From the NCBI GenBank assembly GCA_964625525.1, contig CAZVEE010000057.1:1-21341 (forward strand): a stretch of DNA of 21,341 nucleotides, in the 5' to 3' direction. The position numbers and the translations under genes are program-made. Source of the DNA: CAZVEE01 sp964625525 (GTDB lineage Bacteria > Pseudomonadota > Alphaproteobacteria > JAJFIK01). The notes under the pieces were generated by a model. That model was not told where the DNA came from and searched no databases. It saw only the letters and a program-made list of their open reading frames with translations. This document shows, one piece after another, positions 17,331 to 21,341 of this stretch. How positions within the stretch are numbered: position 1 is the first letter of the stretch; each line of letters opens with the position of its first letter.

Positions 17331-17400
17331 GTGCCTTGGCAGGACCCAATGTGCCTCGGCAGAATTCCGTGTGCCTCGGCAGGATCCAGTGCGCCTTACT
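17331..17400. repeat. 20-bp tandem repeat, 3.5 copies, between convergent genes
   Basis: Three 20-base units (17331-17350, 17351-17370, 17371-17390) share the core GTGCCTYGGCAG and a looser second half. A half unit (17391-17400) runs into the last codons of the NDUFA9-like gene. Just before the array, CCGAGG (17325-17330) is complementary to the CCTCGG of units 2 and 3, and to CCTTGG of unit 1 with one wobble, so alternative hairpins can form. The array fills most of the gap between the convergent CPBP and NDUFA9-like genes. Confidence 0.85.
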
Positions 17401-18364
17401 TGCCGTGACCAGCGTCGTATTGGCCGTGTTCGCGGAACCGATAGAGATAGGTGGGCAGGATCACTTCGGCGGCCGTGGGCGTGATGCCCAGATCCTGAAG
17501 TGTGCCCATGTCGGCTTGGCCGCTTTCGCCCACCACATTGTCTTTGGTCAAGGTGCGCACCTGATCCACCGTGATGGCCGGAGCGCCAAACGGGTTGAGC
17601 TGAGCGAAGAAGCCCATGATCCGAGCCAGGAAGAACGGGATCGAGATGAACCCGGCGTTCTGATGGGTCACCGACAGCATCAGTTCCAGGCTTTCCCGGA
17701 AGGTCATCACACGCGGTCCGCCCAGCTCATAGATCCGGCCCGCGGTCTCGGGATGCGTGAGGCAATAGAGGGCCGCATCCGCCACATCATCCACATGTAC
17801 CGGCTGCAATTTGGTTTGCCCGCCCCCCACCAGCGGCAGCAGCGGTGAGAAACGCGCCATGGTCGCGAAGCGGTTGAAGAAGTCGTCTTCCGGTCCGAAG
17901 ACGATGGACGGGCGCAGGATCGTGACACCGGGCATGACCTGGCGCACGCGGCGCTCACCTTCCCCCTTGCTGCGGGCATACTCGGAGGGGCCATCGGGAT
18001 CCGCGCCGATAGCCGAGAGCTGGATCATGCGGTTGATGCCCATCTCGGCCGCCACGCGGGCCACCCGTTCGGCCCCTTCCGTTTGCAAGCTGTCGAAGGT
18101 CTGCCGGCCCCACTGGTAGAGAAGGCCGACCAGATTGATGACCGCGTCGGCGCCGCGCAGGACCCGCGTCACCGATTCCAGATCCCGCACATTGGCCTGC
18201 ATCAGCGCGATCTGCCCGGGTGATCCCATGGGCAAAAGGAACATGGCCTCATTGGGCCGGCGCACGGCAACGCGCACCCGATAGCCCGCCTTGGCCAGCT
18301 CGCGCACAATGTTGCGCCCGACAAAGCCCGAGCCCCCAAACACGGTAACGATCTCGCCCGTCAT
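17396..18364 (-). CDS. complex I NDUFA9-subunit-like NAD(P)-binding protein
   Basis: A 322-residue atypical SDR protein similar to the NDUFA9/39-kDa accessory subunit of respiratory complex I, which binds NADPH and stabilises the enzyme without catalysing turnover. The N-terminal nucleotide-binding motif is FGGSGFVG (9-16). Y129-x3-K133 is retained in SEYARSKGEGE, and RPSIVFGPEDDF follows, as is usual in this group. The C-terminal part (AQLNPFGAPAITVDQVRTL, then DLGI) matches alphaproteobacterial relatives as I recall them. The start ATG has a good AAGGA Shine-Dalgarno. No nuo genes are in the window, so a complex I role rests on family membership alone. A quinone-related or other redox role is possible. 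Confidence 0.87.
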   Translation of the reverse strand: MTGEIVTVFGGSGFVGRNIVRELAKAGYRVRVAVRRPNEAMFLLPMGSPGQIALMQANVRDLESVTRVLRGADAVINLVGLLYQWGRQTFDSLQTEGAERVARVAAEMGINRMIQLSAIGADPDGPSEYARSKGEGERRVRQVMPGVTILRPSIVFGPEDDFFNRFATMARFSPLLPLVGGGQTKLQPVHVDDVADAALYCLTHPETAGRIYELGGPRVMTFRESLELMLSVTHQNAGFISIPFFLARIMGFFAQLNPFGAPAITVDQVRTLTKDNVVGESGQADMGTLQDLGITPTAAEVILPTYLYRFREHGQYDAGHGK

Positions 18365-18381
18365 GATCCTTGCGCCCCATT

Positions 18382-18419
18382 TGCTCTGCGCGTGATGCGG
18401 TGCTCTGCGCGTGATGCGG
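18382..18419. repeat. 19-bp exact tandem duplication
   Basis: The 19-base sequence TGCTCTGCGCGTGATGCGG occurs twice in a row (18382-18400 and 18401-18419), 18 bases upstream of the NDUFA9-like start codon, so in its leader or promoter region. The absence of any mismatch suggests a recent duplication or a conserved paired binding site. Confidence 0.85.
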
Positions 18420-18522
18420 CCTGCGCCAGGGATGATGGCGCGAGCAGCCCGTGCGGGGGTAATAGCCGAAAGCCACGGGGGAGGAAAAGGGCGTGCAGCA
18501 TAAGTGCGGCAAACAATGTCGC

Positions 18523-18551
18523 TTGACGCCGTTCCGGGTGGAGCGTATCAC
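18523..18551 (+). promoter_or_regulatory. sigma70-type promoter for tRNA-Leu
   Basis: TTGACG (18523-18528) and TATCAC (18546-18551) are separated by exactly 17 bases. The -35 matches five of six consensus positions and the -10 three. Transcription would begin near 18558, leaving a leader of about 43 bases before the mature tRNA at 18601. The same transcript may continue into rnd. Confidence 0.6.
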
Positions 18552-18600
18552 CCCAATTCCGATTCAGCGGCCGGCCTTCACGCCGGTGCGCCGGTGCCAT

Positions 18601-18687
18601 GCCCAGGTGGCGGAACTGGTAGACGCGCTAGCTTCAGGTGCTAGTGATCGAAAGGTCGTGGAGGTTCGAGTCCTCTCCTGGGCACCA
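18601..18687 (+). tRNA. tRNA-Leu, anticodon CAG
   Basis: An 87-base class II tRNA. The acceptor stem GCCCAGG (18601-18607) pairs with CCTGGGC (18677-18683), followed by A and an encoded CCA (18685-18687). The anticodon arm is CTAGC-TTCAGGT-GCTAG with anticodon CAG at 18635-18637, reading CUG leucine codons. The long variable arm (about TGATCGAAAGGTCG) is typical of leucine tRNAs. The T arm has the TTCGAGT loop closed by GGAGG/CCTCT. All arms are intact. Confidence 0.97.
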
Positions 18688-18784
18688 CTCTTTCGGGGCA
18701 TCCGCCGCGAAACGAGGGTGGCAGCGCGCCGAGGAGCGCGAGGGTCAAAGGCGGTCAGGGCCCGGATGGCGCGAGGGAATCGTT

Positions 18785-19399
18785 ATGACATCTCATCTTC
18801 ATACCGGTGATCTGCCCGACGGTCTTTCGCTGGGCCCGCTCGTGGCCATTGATACCGAGACTTTAGGGCTGGTCCCCCATCGCGACCGTTTGTGTGTGGT
18901 GCAGCTGTCCGATGGCCAAGGCGACGCGCATGTTGTGCACTTTCCCCACCCCGTCTATGACGCCCCCAATCTCAAAGCGTTGATGGCGGACGCCAGCGTG
19001 ACCAAGCTCTTTCACTATGCCCGCTTCGATGTGGCGGTGATCGAGCGCTATTTGGGCGTGACAGCCACGCCACTCTATTGCACCAAGATCGCCTCGCGCC
19101 TGGTGCGGACTTATACGGATCGCCACGGCCTGAAGGACTTGTGCCGGGAATTGCTGGGCGTTGATCTGTCGAAACAGCAGCAGAGTTCCGACTGGGGGGC
19201 GGCGCAGCTCACCCAGGCGCAGGTGGATTATGCGGCGTCGGATGTTCTCTACTTGCACCAGCTGAAAGAGACGCTCGACACCATGTTGGAGCGCGAAGGC
19301 CGCACCGGCCTGGCCGCCGACTGCTTTGGCTTCCTGCCCACCCGCGCCCGCCTCGACCTGAACGGTTGGGCCGGCGAAGACATTTTCTCTCATTCCTGA
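18785..19399 (+). CDS. rnd: ribonuclease D-like 3'-5' exonuclease
   Basis: A 204-residue DEDDy-type exonuclease, the short form without the HRDC domains of E. coli RNase D that is common in Alphaproteobacteria. Metal-binding residues are visible: D23 and E25 in AIDTETLGL, D82 in HYARFDVAV, and Y149-x3-D153 in DYAASDVLYL. RNase D trims 3' trailers of tRNA precursors and other structured RNAs in the cytoplasm. The ORF runs upstream through the tRNA gene, so the real start must be later. The ATG at 18785 has GAGGGAA at a suitable distance. It lies 97 bases after tRNA-Leu and is followed on the same strand by lptC. Confidence 0.93.
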   Translation: MTSHLHTGDLPDGLSLGPLVAIDTETLGLVPHRDRLCVVQLSDGQGDAHVVHFPHPVYDAPNLKALMADASVTKLFHYARFDVAVIERYLGVTATPLYCTKIASRLVRTYTDRHGLKDLCRELLGVDLSKQQQSSDWGAAQLTQAQVDYAASDVLYLHQLKETLDTMLEREGRTGLAADCFGFLPTRARLDLNGWAGEDIFSHS

Positions 19400-19524
19400 T
19401 CAGGGATCGCCCAAGCGTCGCCCTTGACGCTCAGGCGTTGCTCCGCCCATATGGGAGGTCTGGCCGCTGGCAGCGGCCGGGCGCTCTGGGGGGAGACGCG
19501 AACGCAACGGCAGGGGTGACGGGC

Positions 19525-20439
19525 TTGCCCACCAACCGCACGACCAGCGACCGGACGGTGCGCGACGGGGCCAAGAAACGGCCGCCCGCCAACGCCGACC
19601 GCCACGCCCGGGAAACTGGCCCCCGCAAACGGCCCGAGGCACCGGCCGTTCTGCCGGCACGGGTGCCTCCAGCGCGAGCGTTTCGGGGAGCCGCGCGCTA
19701 CAGCCGCTTCGTGAAGCTGATGAAAGCGCTGTTGCCGATTTTCGCGTTCGCGATCCTGGCGGTCGTGGCTGTTTACACCATCGTTTATGACACCGACGAC
19801 AAGCTGACCGTGGCCTTCCAGCAGGCGCCCGGCTTTCAGTTCGACCGCCGCACAACCCGGCCGACCTTTACCGGGGCCGCCGGGAACGGTCAGCGTTACG
19901 AAGTGACAGCCGACAGTCTGGAGCCGCGCGACGCGGATATGCGTGAAATCGTGCTCAGTGGTCCTAAAGCGGATCTGCGGGCCCCCGATGGGGGGCGTGT
20001 GCAGCTGGGATCGCTCACGGGCGTGATCGATCTGGAGGGCCAGACCGTGATGCTCGACGGGGATGTGGTGGTGGTGTCCCATGACGGGTATGAATTCCGC
20101 ACCGCCCGGGTCCTGATCGATTTGGAACAGCAGACGGTGCTTGGCGATCAGCCGGTGACGGGCACCGGACCCATGGGGACTGTGCGCGCCGATGGTTTCC
20201 AGGTTCTGGACGGCGCTCAGCGGGTGCGCTTTGCGGGCAATGTGGCCATGACCATCGACCCGGCCGCACTGCAAGCCATGCAAGAGGCCGGCACAGCGAA
20301 TGACAGGGCACCACGTGTTGGGGCGCCAGATGCCAGTGCACCAGATAATGGGGCGCCAGATAATGGGGCGCCAGATAATGGGGCGCCCGATGATGCAGCG
20401 CCAAACAACGGCGTAACAAAGGAGACGGCGAGCCGATGA
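19525..20439 (+). CDS. lptC: LPS export ABC transporter periplasmic protein LptC
   Basis: LptC is a bitopic inner-membrane protein whose periplasmic beta-jellyroll takes LPS from LptBFG and passes it to LptA. A basic stretch ending YSRFVKLMK precedes a single transmembrane segment (nt about 19720-19785). The periplasmic domain (nt about 19800-20270) shows ADSLEPRD, LSGPKADLRAPDGG and the segment beginning LTGVIDLEGQT. A Pro/Asp-rich repeat tail (nt 20306-20410) is unusual. The start is uncertain. The frame is open from an ATG at 19366 inside rnd; I chose the TTG at 19525, which has AGGGG eight bases upstream. GTG codons at 19558 and 19663 are alternatives, and the proline/arginine-rich region before 19690 may be untranslated. 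The stop overlaps the lptA start by four bases (ATGA). Confidence 0.85.
   Translation: MPTNRTTSDRTVRDGAKKRPPANADRHARETGPRKRPEAPAVLPARVPPARAFRGAARYSRFVKLMKALLPIFAFAILAVVAVYTIVYDTDDKLTVAFQQAPGFQFDRRTTRPTFTGAAGNGQRYEVTADSLEPRDADMREIVLSGPKADLRAPDGGRVQLGSLTGVIDLEGQTVMLDGDVVVVSHDGYEFRTARVLIDLEQQTVLGDQPVTGTGPMGTVRADGFQVLDGAQRVRFAGNVAMTIDPAALQAMQEAGTANDRAPRVGAPDASAPDNGAPDNGAPDNGAPDDAAPNNGVTKETASR
20306..20410 (+). repeat. 15-bp tandem repeats encoding a pentapeptide tail of LptC
   Basis: Seven 15-base units run from 20306 to 20410. The units at 20351 and 20366 are identical, and the others are diverged. They encode variants of [GSA]-A-P-[DN]-[ND], best seen as GAPDN repeated. The array lies at the C-terminal end of lptC, and the 15-base period keeps the reading frame. 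Confidence 0.88.
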
Positions 20440-21035
20440 TGCGAGTGGTCTTGATGGGCGCGGTATGGGCGCTGCTGGCCGCAGGACCGGCGGCAGCGCA
20501 GGGTGCCCCGTTTGCGAGTGCCCCTTTGGGCATCGATTCACGCACGCCCATCGCTATCGCGGCGGATGCCTTCGAGCTGCGCACCAGCGACCAGGTGGGC
20601 GTGTGGAGCGGCGCGGTGGAAGTGGTGCAGGGGGGCCTCACCATCCAGGGCGATCTGATCGAAGTCCATTACTATGCGCCGGAGTCCGAGCAGGCCGATG
20701 CGGGCCAGAGCGTCAGTCGCCTCGAGGCTCGCGGAAATGTGCGGATCGTCTCGCCCGACACCCAGGCGCAAAGCGACTGGGCCATCTATGATGTCGCGGG
20801 GCAAATGATGACGATGGGCGGCGGGGTGCTGCTGACGCGCGGGCCGAACCTGCTGCGCGGCTCGACCTTGAGCATTAATCTGGCGACCAATGTGGTGCGG
20901 CTCGATCCGGATCGGGCGACGGCGGACGCGGACGGGCCAGTGCGCACGACCGGGGGCCGGGTCTCTGGGGTCTTCGTGCCGCCGCCGGAACAGACTGAAG
21001 AAACGACCGCGCCGGAAAATGGCGGCGGGACCTGA
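20436..21035 (+). CDS. lptA: LPS transport periplasmic protein LptA
   Basis: A 199-residue periplasmic OstA/LptA-domain protein that forms the beta-jellyroll bridge carrying LPS from LptC to LptD. A signal peptide is clear (hydrophobic 4-18, cleavage likely after AAA near residue 21). The OstA fold follows: PIAIAADAFELR, VWSGAVEVVQGGLTIQGDLI, RLEARGNVRIV and the segment starting DVAGQMMTMGGGVLL. The C-terminus after about residue 180 is a short acidic low-complexity tail. The start overlaps the lptC stop by four bases (ATGA), implying translational coupling. GGAG (20421-20424) lies upstream, and a second ATG directly after the first is also possible. Confidence 0.93.
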   Translation: MMRVVLMGAVWALLAAGPAAAQGAPFASAPLGIDSRTPIAIAADAFELRTSDQVGVWSGAVEVVQGGLTIQGDLIEVHYYAPESEQADAGQSVSRLEARGNVRIVSPDTQAQSDWAIYDVAGQMMTMGGGVLLTRGPNLLRGSTLSINLATNVVRLDPDRATADADGPVRTTGGRVSGVFVPPPEQTEETTAPENGGGT

Positions 21036-21099
21036 GCGCAAGGCTAGGCTTAAGGGCGGTTGGTCTGGTTCATGAATTCTTAAGGGGCACGGAGCTCAA

Positions 21100-21341
21100 A
21101 TGGATACGCCATCACTTGGAGAGCGGCGCCCGGATCAGCGGCCAGACGGCCAACGCTCCGGACCCTCCTTGGTCGGAGCGGGACAGGACGGTCCGCGGCT
21201 TGTGGCGTCGAATTCCGGGTTGGTGGCACGGGGAATTGGGAAGAGTTTCAAGCGTCGGCCGGTGGTGCGTCGGGTCTCTTTGGGACTTCAGCGCGGCGCA
21301 GTGGTGGGTCTCTTGGGTCCCAATGGCGCGGGTAAGACGGC
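21100..21341 (+). CDS. lptB: LPS export ABC transporter ATP-binding protein LptB (partial)
   Basis: Only the first 80 codons are in the window. The ATG at 21100 has GGAG six bases upstream. About 41 polar, low-complexity residues come first, then the ABC ATPase domain begins (LVARGIGKSFKRRPVVRRVSL) and reaches the Walker A motif GPNGAGKT (73-80) at the edge. Position after lptC-lptA and the Walker A context identify LptB, the cytoplasmic ATPase of the LptB2FG exporter. LptB usually starts a few residues before the ABC domain, so the N-terminal extension is unusual or the true start is a later TTG/GTG. Confidence 0.88.
   Translation, partial: MDTPSLGERRPDQRPDGQRSGPSLVGAGQDGPRLVASNSGLVARGIGKSFKRRPVVRRVSLGLQRGAVVGLLGPNGAGKT

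Larger units (their letters stand above)
18365..18600. other. intergenic region between NDUFA9-like gene and tRNA-Leu
   Basis: These 236 bases separate the divergent NDUFA9-like gene and the tRNA. They contain a 19-bp exact tandem duplication next to the NDUFA9-like start and the tRNA promoter near the other end. I see no protein-coding gene. Confidence 0.6.

Noticed and set aside
17362..17387. EcoRI and BamHI sites in the tandem repeat as a cloning scar
   Set aside because: The sites fall in the variable half of the repeat units and continue naturally into native sequence. No vector sequence is seen, so chance is sufficient.
17331..17400. Tandem 20-bp units as a CRISPR array
   Set aside because: The units are contiguous with no unique spacers of constant length, and no cas genes are present.
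18638..18784. Upstream extension of rnd through the tRNA gene
   Set aside because: It would require translating the 3' half of a structurally perfect tRNA. The ATG at 18785 fits the family length.
1..21341. A novel defence, mobile or secondary-metabolite system
   Set aside because: Apart from the exported protein at 2996-4786, the TPR protein and substrate-unknown enzymes, the genes belong to known families with routine roles. No cluster of unknown genes, integrase, transposase or att-like repeat flanks was found.

Overview
The window is a high-GC bacterial chromosomal segment that looks alphaproteobacterial. Evidence for this is the NDUFA9-like complex I protein, the short RNase D without HRDC domains, the rnd-lptC-lptA-lptB block, and an ABHD10-like hydrolase. 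A Caulobacterales/Hyphomonadaceae-like relative is a reasonable guess, but nothing here fixes the genus. There are no transposases, integrases, phage genes, CRISPR arrays, toxin-antitoxin pairs or recognisable defence genes. The content is mostly housekeeping.

Layout. Bases 1-80 are C/G homopolymer-rich and may be an assembly-end artefact. Bases 164-2880 (+) hold an alpha/beta hydrolase and a membrane-anchored DUF885 zinc-peptidase-like protein, closed by a perfect 26-bp palindromic terminator. The minus strand then carries an exported protein of unknown function with a TonB-C-like end (2996-4786) and an atypical SDR protein (4891-5775). A secreted TPR protein (5885-7180, +) runs divergently from the SDR gene and overlaps tail-to-tail with queG.

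From 15109 down to 7164 the minus strand reads gltD, gltB, a glutathione S-transferase and queG. GltD and GltB form NADPH-dependent glutamate synthase, which makes glutamate from glutamine and 2-oxoglutarate. QueG completes queuosine synthesis for tRNA.

From 15415 (+) come uppP (undecaprenyl-diphosphate recycling) and a CPBP-family membrane protein. A convergent NDUFA9-like gene (17396-18364, -) faces them across a 20-bp tandem repeat. A tRNA-Leu(CAG) with a good sigma70-type promoter follows. After it come RNase D (a tRNA 3'-end trimming nuclease) and lptC-lptA-lptB, which export lipopolysaccharide to the outer membrane. lptB is cut by the window edge.

I found no convincing undescribed multi-gene system. 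The points most worth a second look are the uncharacterised exported TonB-C-like protein, the CPBP protein with Gln in place of the first motif glutamate, a 13-bp perfect inverted repeat between gltB and the GST gene, the 20-bp tandem repeats between convergent genes, and the pentapeptide-repeat tail of LptC.
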